NCBI RefSeq assembly: GCF_003600685.1
Contig: NZ_CP032084.1
Coordinates: forward strand, 3,968,001 to 4,032,000
Source: Achromobacter sp. B7
GTDB lineage: Bacteria > Pseudomonadota > Gammaproteobacteria > Burkholderiales > Burkholderiaceae_B
Length of the DNA stretch: 64,000 nucleotides
Direction: 5' to 3'
Shown here piece by piece: positions 27,897-35,566 of the stretch. Numbering within the stretch: position 1 is the first letter of the stretch; every line of letters starts with the position of its first letter. Below the pieces are notes generated by a model, which was not told where the DNA came from, did not search any database, and saw only the letters and a list, made by a program, of their open reading frames with translations. The translations under genes and the position numbers were made by a program.

Positions 27897-29275
27897 CGTG
27901 AAAAGCCCGGCATTTGCTGCCCGCCTACCGGGCCCATCAGGTAATAGCCCCAGGCATTGAAAGTTGAATCTGCTGTTTCTTGACGGCCGCCGGGCAGCGG
28001 CAGCGTCACGCCGCGCGCAATCGGGCGCACCAGGCGCGGCGTCACGACGATGACCAGTTCCGTGTCCTCTTGCGAGTAGTCCACGCTGCGAAAGAACGCG
28101 CCGATGATCGGCAAGTCGCCCAGCATGGGCACCTTGTTGACCATCGCCTTGGTCTGGCGCGACACCAGGCCGCTGATCACGAAGCTCTCGCCGTCGCCCA
28201 ATTCCACCGTGGTATCCGCCCGGCGCGTGCGCAGCGCGGGGATGACGGTGCTGGCGTCGTTGCTGGTGTTGATGGCGATGCCGTTGCTGTAATCCAGTTC
28301 ACTGGCCTCTGGCGCCACCTTCAACGAGATGCGATCGCGCGACAGCACGGTCGGGGTGACCGTCAGGCCGATACCGAATGGCTTGAAGGTCACCGTGGTG
28401 GTGCCCAGGCCCCCCGCTTCGGGAATCGGCAGTTCGCCCCCTGCCAGGAAGCTGGCGCTTTGACCCGTCAAGGCGACCAGCGTGGGTTCCGCCAGCACGC
28501 GCGCCATGCCGTTGCTTTGCAAGAGGCGCAGGCGCGCCGCGAAATTGTTCGTGTCATAGAACAGCGAGAAGCCCGCGGCAATCGGGCCGCCCGGCGTGAA
28601 CCCCAGGGGCGCGGCCAGCCCCGTCGGGGATACGGCGCTGGCGCCGGCCCAGGGGCCATTGCTGGCGGCGAAATTGATGCCTGCTTGCTTCATCACGGAG
28701 CGCGACACTTCCACGACCTTGACTTCGACCTGCACGACGCCGCCCGCGCCGGCCGAGGACACGTCCACGACGTTCTTGTCGCCCACTGCGGCGGCGGCTG
28801 CCTTGGCGGCGGCGATCTGCGCCAGCGGGGTTTCGGCGTAGCCGGACACCACCGCGTGCTCGCCCGCGATGTCGATGTTGGGGCCGCCCTGAATGCCGCG
28901 GCTGGCCAACGCCGCCTGCACCGACGTGGCCACGCGCACGTTCCAGATCTGCGGCGTGGGGCTGTTGCCCGTCCATATCTGCAACTGCGTGGTGCCCGCC
29001 TTCTTGCCGTACAACAGCAGCGAGCCCGCGCGCTTGCCGGAGGCCGGCAGGATTTTCACGTCGGCGACCTCGGGGTCGCCGATGGCAATGCGACTGGGCG
29101 CGGCGCCGTCAAGCATCAGCGATTGCTGGCCTTTGACGGCCACCGCGATATCACGGACCGGTGCGTTCGCCGCCGCCGAGGGCGCGGCGCCCTGGGCCAG
29201 GCTTACGGCACCGTATGTCATCGCCGCTGCGGCCGACAGGACGCAGATCATGGTGGTGCGCTGATATCTTTTCAT
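27893..29275 (-). CDS. rcpA: Tad outer-membrane secretin RcpA/CpaC
   Basis: A 460-aa secretin. The start at 29275 gives a signal peptide (MKRYQRTTMICVLSAAAAM region). The N-terminal pilus-type domain follows (GQQSLMLDGAAPSRIAIGDPEVADV), then a BON/N1-like region, and the secretin core (ARVLAEPTLVALTGQSASFLAGGELPIP; ELGDGESFVISGLVSRQTK; MLGDLPIIGAFFRSVDYSQEDTELVIVVTPRLVRPI). It forms the outer-membrane channel for the pilus. It lies 62 bp after rcpC, the largest gap among the central tad genes. Confidence 0.94.
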   Translation of the reverse strand: MKRYQRTTMICVLSAAAAMTYGAVSLAQGAAPSAAANAPVRDIAVAVKGQQSLMLDGAAPSRIAIGDPEVADVKILPASGKRAGSLLLYGKKAGTTQLQIWTGNSPTPQIWNVRVATSVQAALASRGIQGGPNIDIAGEHAVVSGYAETPLAQIAAAKAAAAAVGDKNVVDVSSAGAGGVVQVEVKVVEVSRSVMKQAGINFAASNGPWAGASAVSPTGLAAPLGFTPGGPIAAGFSLFYDTNNFAARLRLLQSNGMARVLAEPTLVALTGQSASFLAGGELPIPEAGGLGTTTVTFKPFGIGLTVTPTVLSRDRISLKVAPEASELDYSNGIAINTSNDASTVIPALRTRRADTTVELGDGESFVISGLVSRQTKAMVNKVPMLGDLPIIGAFFRSVDYSQEDTELVIVVTPRLVRPIARGVTLPLPGGRQETADSTFNAWGYYLMGPVGGQQMPGFSR

Positions 29276-29337
29276 GTGCTGGATCTGGTTGCTTCTAATG
29301 GTCCAGCCGCGGCGGCACCTGCCACGCGCAGCCAAGT

Positions 29338-30306
29338 TCAATAACGAACGCGCTCGGATTTGTCTCCCCGCACGATTTCAACGGTACGGCCCCCGCCGCC
29401 GCCACTGCCGGCAGTGGGCGCCGACACGCGGTTGGCGGGCGCTCGCGCCGCGGGTGTGGCGCCTTCAAGCTGCACCAGGCTGTCGCCCGCAAAGGCGCGG
29501 TTTGGGCCGGTCAGCAAGGCTTCACGCTGCGCGGGGGTGAGGTCGGCGCGGGTGGGCAACACCGTGCCGCGCTTGGCGAACAGCGTGGCGTCCGGCACGG
29601 CGTCATCACCGACGGGCCGCAACGCCAGTTGCAGACGGCCGGCGCGGCTGGCCAGGATCAGTTCATTGATCTGTTCGACCGGCACCGCCAGCACGGCGGT
29701 GCGCGCCGGCTGCCCGGGGCCTTGTTGCAGCACGGATTTTTCTTCGGGACCGTCCACCGAGCTTTTGCCAAAGGCCAGCACGCGCAGCTGCGATTGCAGC
29801 AGGCGCGCCTGGCCGCCGGAGATTTCCTGGCCTTTTTCCACCATGAAGAACACATCCACCAGGTCGCCGGGCGCAATGCGGTTGCCGCCGCCGACCACTT
29901 CGTCGACCGCGATGGCGACAGCCCGTTCGCCGGGCTTGAGCTGCTTGGCAAGGCCCTGCGCCAGCAGGCTGGGAACGATGGGGTCACCCGCTGCGATGTC
30001 CACGCGCGCCACGGCGCCTTCCAGCGGTGCCGGGGTGTTGAAGCTGTTGGAAAGCGCCACCTGCCATTGCGCGACGGTCAGCATTTTGGCGGCGTCGATG
30101 CGCGTGCCGGCGGCAATGGCTTCCTTGGCCACGACAACATCGTGCAAGGTCACTTGCGGCGCGGGCGTCGCTGCCGGCGCGGTGGCGACCGGTGACGGAT
30201 TGGCGGGCGGAGGACCGGAATGCGACGCCAGGCGCCACGCCAGGAAGGCCAGCACCAGGCCCGCCACCAACAACACGCCCGCAATGATCTTGCTAATACT
30301 GCTCAT
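29338..30306 (-). CDS. rcpC: Flp pilus assembly protein RcpC/CpaB
   Basis: A 322-aa inner-membrane-anchored periplasmic protein: TM helix at about 7-26, a Pro/Ala linker, then SAF (LHDVVVAKEAIAAGTRIDAAKM) and RcpC domains (RAVAIAVDEVVGGGNRIAPGDLVDVFFM), and a Gly-rich C-terminal stretch. The family supports or gates the secretin. The ATG at 30306 overlaps the stop of the upstream tadE-like gene (ATGA). Confidence 0.92.
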   Translation of the reverse strand: MSSISKIIAGVLLVAGLVLAFLAWRLASHSGPPPANPSPVATAPAATPAPQVTLHDVVVAKEAIAAGTRIDAAKMLTVAQWQVALSNSFNTPAPLEGAVARVDIAAGDPIVPSLLAQGLAKQLKPGERAVAIAVDEVVGGGNRIAPGDLVDVFFMVEKGQEISGGQARLLQSQLRVLAFGKSSVDGPEEKSVLQQGPGQPARTAVLAVPVEQINELILASRAGRLQLALRPVGDDAVPDATLFAKRGTVLPTRADLTPAQREALLTGPNRAFAGDSLVQLEGATPAARAPANRVSAPTAGSGGGGGRTVEIVRGDKSERVRY

Positions 30307-30785
30307 GGTGTCCCTTGCGATATCTGCACGATGGCTTTCGACGACAACCTGCTCGGTACCCAGTTCTTGTTCGTGCCGGGCAGCATGACGATGAACGATT
30401 GCAATGTGGCCAGCAGCGGCCAGGACTGGGTGTTGTAGGTCATGGCGACGGTGGCGCAATTGGCGACTTCGCCGCCGGACCCGGCCCAGGCGCACGGCGC
30501 GCGCGTGGTCGCGCATGCCACCGCCGAGCCGGTCGAGAAAACACTCATGGCGGCCGAGCAGGCATCGCCCTGCACGTTGGCGCTACCGCTGATCTGCGCG
30601 TACACGGCGGCGCGGGCGCCCTCTCCGGCGGCGGCTGCCAACTGTTGCTGCATCCAGAACAACACGCCGTAGCCCACCACGGCGCAGATGAAGATCAGCA
30701 GCATGGTCAGCGTCAGCGACAGTTCAAGCGCGGCAATGCCGCGTTGGCGCAGCGCTGGCGCAAAACGGGTGCGTGGCAGTGCCAT
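30303..30785 (-). CDS. TadE-like pseudopilin (second copy)
   Basis: A 160-aa minor pseudopilin. The prepilin site is RQRG-IAALELSLTLTMLLIFI with Glu at +5, as required for TadV processing, followed by a Gln/Ala-rich segment (FWMQQQLAAAAGEGARAAVYAQ). Cys pairs later in the chain may form disulfides. It starts one base after the stop of the first tadE-like gene and overlaps rcpC. It may correspond to TadF, but the two copies cannot be told apart with certainty. Confidence 0.85.
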   Translation of the reverse strand: MALPRTRFAPALRQRGIAALELSLTLTMLLIFICAVVGYGVLFWMQQQLAAAAGEGARAAVYAQISGSANVQGDACSAAMSVFSTGSAVACATTRAPCAWAGSGGEVANCATVAMTYNTQSWPLLATLQSFIVMLPGTNKNWVPSRLSSKAIVQISQGTP

Positions 30786-30786
30786 G

Positions 30787-31329
30787 TCAGCCTCCCACGC
30801 CCAGCGTGTTGCCAAGATGAACCGTGGCGCGCGCGCTGAGCACGCTGGTGGACGGCATCAACATCGTCTGCAACAGCGGAAACGAGGGGATCAACGGATG
30901 CGCGCCGTAGGCATACGACACCGTCACTTCGATCTGATCGGCGGCCAGCGGCTGACCGCTGCACGTGCCGCCCGCGCTGCTGCTCAAGGCGCCGCCGCTC
31001 CCGCAGACCGCAACCTTGATCGGCGCGGCCGACATGGAAGACATCCAGGATGCGATATTCAGTGCGGTGTCGCGGCCTGCGTTGGCGCGCGCGGCCAGCG
31101 ACGTGGTGCCCGCCTGCCATTGCAGGACTTTGCGGGCGCCGTCCTGTGCGGCCAGCGTGACGGAATTCTGCGCAAGAAACACCAGCCCGTAGGTCAGGAT
31201 GCCGTAGAGCACCAGGAAGAACACCACGAATACCAGGGCGAATTCAAGGGCATAAGAACCACGCTGAGCGCGGCGATACCCAGATACATGGCATACGGAA
31301 TTTGACGCAGCCGGTGCGACACCGCCCAA
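30787..31329 (-). CDS. tadE: TadE-like pseudopilin (first copy), non-ATG start inside tadV
   Basis: About 180 aa. The conserved part is AQRG-SYALEFALVFVVFFLVLYG with Glu at +5 of the prepilin site, then AQNSVTLAAQDGARKVL and a C-terminal extracytoplasmic domain with a Cys pair. No ATG or GTG lies in frame close to the prepilin signal; the nearest usable codon is TTG at 31329, preceded by a weak GGTGGTG. That makes the gene overlap the 3' end of tadV by about 136 bp. The frame is open further upstream, but that part is antiphase to tadV and not TadE-like. The start is uncertain; the gene itself is not. Confidence 0.75.
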   Translation of the reverse strand: MGGVAPAASNSVCHVSGYRRAQRGSYALEFALVFVVFFLVLYGILTYGLVFLAQNSVTLAAQDGARKVLQWQAGTTSLAARANAGRDTALNIASWMSSMSAAPIKVAVCGSGGALSSSAGGTCSGQPLAADQIEVTVSYAYGAHPLIPSFPLLQTMLMPSTSVLSARATVHLGNTLGVGG

Positions 31330-31715
31330 TAGCGCGACACCACCACATACGCCAGCGCGTGCACGCCGGCCAGCAGACTGGCCAGCACCATCACCAGGAT
31401 CAGCGGCGCCAGACCCAGCCACAGCCCCAGGATGGCGATTGCCTTGACGTCGCCCGCGCCCATCAGGCGCCGGCCCCAAAGCGGCAAGAACAGCAAGGCT
31501 GCCAAAAACCCTGCCCCACACATCAACCACCCGGTCCAGCGCGGCGGATACGTCCATCCAGGCACGAAGGCGGCCGCCAGCAGCCAAAGCAGCTGCGCCA
31601 CGAAGCCCACCACGATCAACGTGTTGGGTACGCGGCGATAGCGCAGATCGTTGTAGATCAGCACCACGTTCCAGCATGCGAACAACAGCAGCCACAGCAC
31701 TTCCCCTGGATACAA
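31194..31715 (-). CDS. tadV: Prepilin peptidase TadV/CpaA
   Basis: A 173-aa polytopic aspartic protease (A24 family) that processes Flp and the TadE/F pseudopilins. The two catalytic Asp motifs are YNDLRYRRVPN (about 21-31) and MGAGDVKA (about 85-92, GxGD). The start is TTG at 31715 with AGAAGG 7 bases upstream. The C-terminus after LRQIPYAMYLG is a Trp/Ser/Cys-rich extension reading over the start of tadE and is probably not functional. Confidence 0.88.
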   Translation of the reverse strand: MYPGEVLWLLLFACWNVVLIYNDLRYRRVPNTLIVVGFVAQLLWLLAAAFVPGWTYPPRWTGWLMCGAGFLAALLFLPLWGRRLMGAGDVKAIAILGLWLGLAPLILVMVLASLLAGVHALAYVVVSRYWAVSHRLRQIPYAMYLGIAALSVVLMPLNSPWYSWCSSWCSTAS

Positions 31716-31808
31716 GGCAGGACCTTCTGATCAAGCAGATTCAACGGCAGGCCGGCTCGTCCAGAAGAGCGCAACCCGTGTCAAGCAAACAACCTCGGAC
31801 TTCAGCCA

Positions 31809-31848
31809 CGTACCGCGATGCCCCGACACATTGGGTCATCGCGGTACG
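31809..31848 (-). other. Strong stem-loop between flp and tadV
   Basis: A perfect 12-bp stem (CGTACCGCGATG 31809-31820 with CATCGCGGTACG 31837-31848) with a 16-base loop, 18 bp after the flp stop. No U run follows on the minus strand. It probably protects flp mRNA and lowers read-through, giving more pilin than machinery, as in other tad loci (inferred). Confidence 0.65.
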
Positions 31849-31866
31849 CGTTAGCGCGCTAGGGCA

Positions 31867-32046
31867 TCAACCCCCGCCTGCGGTATTGAGCTTGGTGCCG
31901 AGTCCCGTGAACATGGTGCCCAGGGCGTCGGTGAAAGTCCCCACGGCAGCGATGAGGGCCACCGCCACCAGACCCGCGATCAACCCGTATTCCAGGGCGG
32001 TGATGCCGTCTTCGTCGTTCCAGAACTGCGCAAGTTTCGCTTTCAT
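31867..32046 (-). CDS. flp: Flp family type IVb pilin
   Basis: A 59-aa major pilin subunit. The leader MKAKLAQFWNDEDG ends at the cleavage Gly, followed by ITALEYGLIAGLVAVALIAAV with Glu at +5 and Tyr at +6, the Flp motif. The short C-terminus (GLGTKLNTAGGG) is typical. An AGGAG site lies 6 bases before the ATG. It is first in the tad operon, so pilin is made from the promoter-proximal end. The 116 bp in front carries no obvious sigma-54 site. Confidence 0.95.
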   Translation of the reverse strand: MKAKLAQFWNDEDGITALEYGLIAGLVAVALIAAVGTFTDALGTMFTGLGTKLNTAGGG

Positions 32047-32162
32047 GTCGAGCTCCTAACACTCGATTGATAATTGAGCCGATCCGCGTGGCGGTGCCGA
32101 CCCCCTATTGCCGGTATTTCTCGCGTCCGAATGAAAAGCATCCGAACGCATACCGGGCCCTG

Positions 32163-32993
32163 CTAGCCCGGCCCCAATGTGGAGCCGGGCGCCTTGCCTG
32201 CTTCAGCCACAGGCGCCGATTCAATAAACGAGTCGATACGCTGCGCCATGCGCGAACGGAAACGGGTCGACGCGCGTTGCAGCTGCCAACGCATGATCAG
32301 CAACATGAGCGCCGACAACACAAACGCGATATACGGCAGCATCACCCCGCCGATTTGCAGGCTGGACGCCTCGCGGGGGGTTGAGCAGATAACCGTGCCG
32401 GCCGCCGCGCCGGTGTAATGCATGCCGCAAACGGCCACTGCCATCAAAATGGCCGCGCCGCCTCGTTGAAACTCGTTCTGGGTATTGAACGCCAGCCAGA
32501 GCGCGGCCGAAGCGGCAATTACGGCGATAAGCACCGATAAAACGACAATGGGCAGATTCCACAGCAGCACGGCCGGCATGCGCATCGCGCCCATGCCCAG
32601 GTAGTGCATCGCGGCCACGCCCAGGCCGGCGGCCATGCCACCCACCAGGCATCGGCCAAAGGTGAAGCGTTCGCGGCCGACATACCAGAAGGCCCAGCCG
32701 GAAAACCCGGCGGCAACGAAGAAACTCAGTATGGTCAGGCCAACCTGATAACCGACATCAAACGGCAGGTTCTGCGCCTGCATGCCAATGAAGTGCATGC
32801 TCCAGATGCCCACGCCGCCCATGGCTACCGCGCCGATGATGATGTAACCGATGCGCAGGTCGCCGTCCTGGGTTTCTGTGCGAATGCCCGCCGCCGCCAG
32901 CAAGGCGACGTACGAGCCCAGTACCGCTGTCAGAAACGACAGGGCGACCAGGCCGCCGTTGAACGAAAGCGGAACAATATCGCCCGGGTTCAT
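32163..32993 (-). CDS. MHYT-domain integral membrane protein without output domain
   Basis: A 276-aa protein with about seven TM helices and three MHYT-type repeats (SMHFIGM near 75, AMHYLGM near 135, GMHYTGA near 200), a proposed membrane sensor of gas or redox state through a metal. In most such proteins MHYT precedes GGDEF/EAL or kinase domains; here only a short basic tail follows. The ATG at 32993 has GGGG upstream; a TTG at 33050 is possible. It lies directly upstream of flp on the same strand. Confidence 0.88.
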   Translation of the reverse strand: MNPGDIVPLSFNGGLVALSFLTAVLGSYVALLAAAGIRTETQDGDLRIGYIIIGAVAMGGVGIWSMHFIGMQAQNLPFDVGYQVGLTILSFFVAAGFSGWAFWYVGRERFTFGRCLVGGMAAGLGVAAMHYLGMGAMRMPAVLLWNLPIVVLSVLIAVIAASAALWLAFNTQNEFQRGGAAILMAVAVCGMHYTGAAAGTVICSTPREASSLQIGGVMLPYIAFVLSALMLLIMRWQLQRASTRFRSRMAQRIDSFIESAPVAEAGKAPGSTLGPG

Positions 32994-33481
32994 GAACGGC
33001 CCCGGTGAAACAGCGGCAATAGGGAAAGCGGGATCGGTTGATCGCGCCAATGATTACTAGGGTGATGCGTGCCCATCTCGTGGACTCCCGGTGGCTCATA
33101 ACCGATGTGTTTTGAAACGTTTATATAGTCTTATCTATTAACATTTAATACACATCAGGGTTTACACGTATATTCACATCCCGACGCCCACCGACATGTA
33201 ACCAATACAGCAAAACTAGGGTGAACTTAATAAAAATCCCCTAGTTAACCCTTATAAAACTTAAATATTTTCTTTCATGAGAATCTCAATATGTTGTAAT
33301 CCTGCCGTTCCCGACTGGTCACAATGAAATAATTTGTTGTTAACTCCGTCCGCTGGCACCATATTGCCTACGACGCACTGAAGCACCTTTTACAATACTG
33401 CGTCCCCATTTTTATTCAGTATTCCCGCAATATCGAATACTCATCGGGACGGCGTTGGTAGAAACAGAGACACACTAGGCA
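32994..33481. other. AT-rich gene-free region between MHYT and tpsB genes
   Basis: No supportable gene in about 490 bp. From about 33105 to 33440 the base composition is far more AT-rich than the rest of the window. It contains an inverted repeat (AACTAGGG 33214-33221 with CCCTAGTT 33239-33246) and several TATA-like hexamers, and it must hold the divergent promoters of the MHYT and tpsB genes. Such islands are often bound by H-NS-type silencers. Confidence 0.7.
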
Positions 33482-35191
33482 ATGAGACGTACGTACCCGG
33501 CAAGTTCGCTTACCCTCGCCCTGATCTGTACGGTTTTCTGTGGCGCCCCCGCGCGCGCCGACGGCCCTTTGCGAGGCAACCCCGTCGACGCGGTCCCGCA
33601 GCTGGAAAGGCCGCCTGGCGCCACACAACCGCCCCCCGTCGTGCAGACGGCAACCCCCGAGCAACTGGCATTGCAGGCGCGGCTGGCCCAACGCATCGTG
33701 CCGCGCAATTTCGATGTCAGCGGCGTGCACGCGATTCCCTTCGACGAGGTTTCCGCAATACTCAGCCCCTTGTCAGGCAAGGAAATCAGCCTGGGGGAAC
33801 TGGTCCAGCAGGTCGATAAGATCACGCAGCTATATCGCGACAAGGGATACCCCCTTTCGTTTGCACTAGTACAAAACCAGACATTTGCGAATGGGCTGGT
33901 CGTCGTGACCGTGGTGGAAGGGTTTATCAGCAATGTGCGCATCGAAGGCGATATCGGTAACGCACAAGATCGCCTGGACACCTTGGCTGGCCCGCTGAAA
34001 GAGGAACGTCCGCTTAAACAATCCACGCTGGAGCGGCAGCTGAACCTGATGCGCACGGTGCCAGGTGTGAAATTCACGCCCAGCCTGGATTTACCGCGCC
34101 GCGCTGACGGCGCCACCGAACTGGTATTGAACGCGACCCGGCATCCTTTCAGTTTGACAGGCGGCGTGGCCGACCTGGGCACCGGTATGCAGCCCTTGGT
34201 CAATGTGGGCGCCAGCAGCCTTACCCCGTTGGGCGAACAGGTCAAGTTGACCGCGGCGGTGCCCTTCAATACCGACGACGTGAAATATGTAATGGGCGAA
34301 ATCAGCGTGCCCATCGGCCCTGACGGTTTGGCCATCAAAGTGGATGGTTACCACTATGACGCCAAGCCCAAAGACGACGCGATCGAATATCTGGGGTTTG
34401 AACGACGGGTAAAGAACGACCGCATCGGTATCGGGGTCAGCTATCCGATCCTCTTGAGCAATACGCGGTCGCTGACGGGCACGGTGGGCATGTACGCCGC
34501 CAATTCCAAAGACCGATATGAATCGCGCAATGCCGACCTCTGGTTGCAACAGGACGCTCGGGTACGCGCTGCAAATATCGAATTACGATATATACAGTTG
34601 TCGGAAATCCAAACAACCGACATAACCGCCAGCGTGTCCAAAGGCTTTGATGCGGCGGGCGCGAAGAAGGATATCTCAAGCAATTACGGTTATTCCGCCA
34701 CGCCGATTCTGGACCTGGATTTCGCCCGCTATAACCTGAACGCCAAACAAACCGTCGCCCTGCCCGCCCAGTTCGGCCTGACGTTTTCAGGCGCTGCGCA
34801 ATATTCCAGCAATATATTGCCCTCGTCCGAGCAAATCTCTTTTGGCAGCTGGCGCTACGCAATGGGATACCCGCAAGGGGAACAAAGCGGCGACAAGGGT
34901 GTGGGCGTATCGGCCGAAATCAACCGGCGCTTCGGCACAGGCTGGGAATACCTGTCGGCCGTCCAGCCTTATGCGCTGATCGACTATGCGCGCACCTGGT
35001 ACAACAACAAGGGCTTGCAAGCGCTGAACCAGCGGCACCTGTCCTCGGTGGCGCTGGGGCTGCGCTTCACGGACGATAAATACTATCTGTTCGATTTCAA
35101 CGTGGCCAAGCCGGTCGGATCGGCCACGGTCAATAACGACCGCGACGTGCGCTTTAACGCCAACTATTCGTTGTTCTACGACGCGTTCTGA
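33482..35191 (+). CDS. ShlB/FhaC/HecB-family two-partner secretion transporter (TpsB), orphan
   Basis: A 569-aa outer-membrane exporter with signal peptide (cut after PARA, about 26), a Pro-rich linker, POTRA (FDVSGVHAIPFDEVSAILSPL; ITQLYRDKGYPLSFALV), a second POTRA-like part, and a 16-strand barrel ending in YSLFYDAF. At the conserved loop-6 motif (normally VRGY) it reads YAMGYPQGEQSGDKG: the Arg is Met. No TpsA with a TPS/haemagglutination domain is adjacent. Codon use is more AT-rich than neighbouring genes and the upstream gap is AT-rich, suggesting transfer. The substrate is unknown. Confidence 0.9.
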   Translation: MRRTYPASSLTLALICTVFCGAPARADGPLRGNPVDAVPQLERPPGATQPPPVVQTATPEQLALQARLAQRIVPRNFDVSGVHAIPFDEVSAILSPLSGKEISLGELVQQVDKITQLYRDKGYPLSFALVQNQTFANGLVVVTVVEGFISNVRIEGDIGNAQDRLDTLAGPLKEERPLKQSTLERQLNLMRTVPGVKFTPSLDLPRRADGATELVLNATRHPFSLTGGVADLGTGMQPLVNVGASSLTPLGEQVKLTAAVPFNTDDVKYVMGEISVPIGPDGLAIKVDGYHYDAKPKDDAIEYLGFERRVKNDRIGIGVSYPILLSNTRSLTGTVGMYAANSKDRYESRNADLWLQQDARVRAANIELRYIQLSEIQTTDITASVSKGFDAAGAKKDISSNYGYSATPILDLDFARYNLNAKQTVALPAQFGLTFSGAAQYSSNILPSSEQISFGSWRYAMGYPQGEQSGDKGVGVSAEINRRFGTGWEYLSAVQPYALIDYARTWYNNKGLQALNQRHLSSVALGLRFTDDKYYLFDFNVAKPVGSATVNNDRDVRFNANYSLFYDAF

Positions 35192-35216
35192 CGCACCGCA
35201 TTCCCGACCCCTTTGA

Positions 35217-35243
35217 CGCCTGCTCCGACAGGCGCTTTTTTTT
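35217..35243 (+). terminator. Rho-independent terminator after tpsB
   Basis: A 6-bp stem (CGCCTG 35217-35222 with CAGGCG 35229-35234), 6-base loop, then T35236-T35243. Confidence 0.8.
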
Positions 35244-35296
35244 GCGCGCTTGCGGCAGGCTGAAACGACCTTTATTTGCGCCGGTTCCCAACACCG

Positions 35297-35328
35297 CGTT
35301 ACGTAACGTCGCCCGTAACGTAACGTCG
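35297..35328. promoter_or_regulatory. Duplicated ACGTAACG palindromic sites, possible operator
   Basis: A perfect 12-bp palindrome CGTTACGTAACG (35297-35308) sits in the first of two 14-bp direct repeats (35298-35311 and 35315-35328) that differ at one base. The 17-bp spacing suits two dimers on nearby helix faces. The MarR regulator encoded downstream is a candidate binder; this is inference. Confidence 0.45.
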
Positions 35329-35494
35329 GATAACCGGCCATTCGTAACATTCGCAGGCTTTTTGTGGTCGCAAAAGTGACGAATTCCCAAGCCTGGTACA
35401 AACCCTCGAATCCACACCAGTGCATTGAAAACAAAGGATTTTATTAGCCCTCAAATGCGTGGACCCGTGCAATGTGGGTCCGTTTGAAAAATCT

Positions 35495-35510
35495 TGGCAC
35501 GGATTATGCA
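35495..35510 (+). promoter_or_regulatory. Sigma-54 (-24/-12) promoter of the glycine-rich lipoprotein gene
   Basis: TGGCACG-GATT-ATGCA matches the TGGCACG-N4-TTGCW consensus at every specified position but one, with the correct 12-bp GG-to-GC spacing. The expected start is near 35522, giving a leader of about 45 nt to the ATG at 35567. GGACCC-N9-GGGTCC at 35461-35481 lies just upstream. Confidence 0.7.
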
Positions 35511-35566
35511 TGTAGAGCGGTACCGGGCGGTTTCCACGCCTGACCTACCAACCCGAGGAGCTCGCC

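Larger units (their letters stand above)
35192..35566. other. Gene-free regulatory region before the glycine-rich lipoprotein gene
   Basis: No gene in 375 bp. It contains the tpsB terminator (35217-35243), paired GTNACGTAACGTCG repeats (35298-35328), an inverted repeat GGACCC-N9-GGGTCC (35461-35481), a sigma-54-type promoter (35495-35510) and a GAGGAG ribosome site before 35567. Confidence 0.75.

Noticed and set aside
30787..31734. Reading the tadE frame as one 315-aa protein
   Set aside because: The first 130 or so residues are out-of-frame tadV sequence and not TadE-like; a later internal start is more likely.
33354..33368. Sigma-54-like TGGCACC-ATA-TTGCC before tpsB
   Set aside because: The hexamers fit, but the spacer is one base short, and sigma-54 tolerates little change in spacing.
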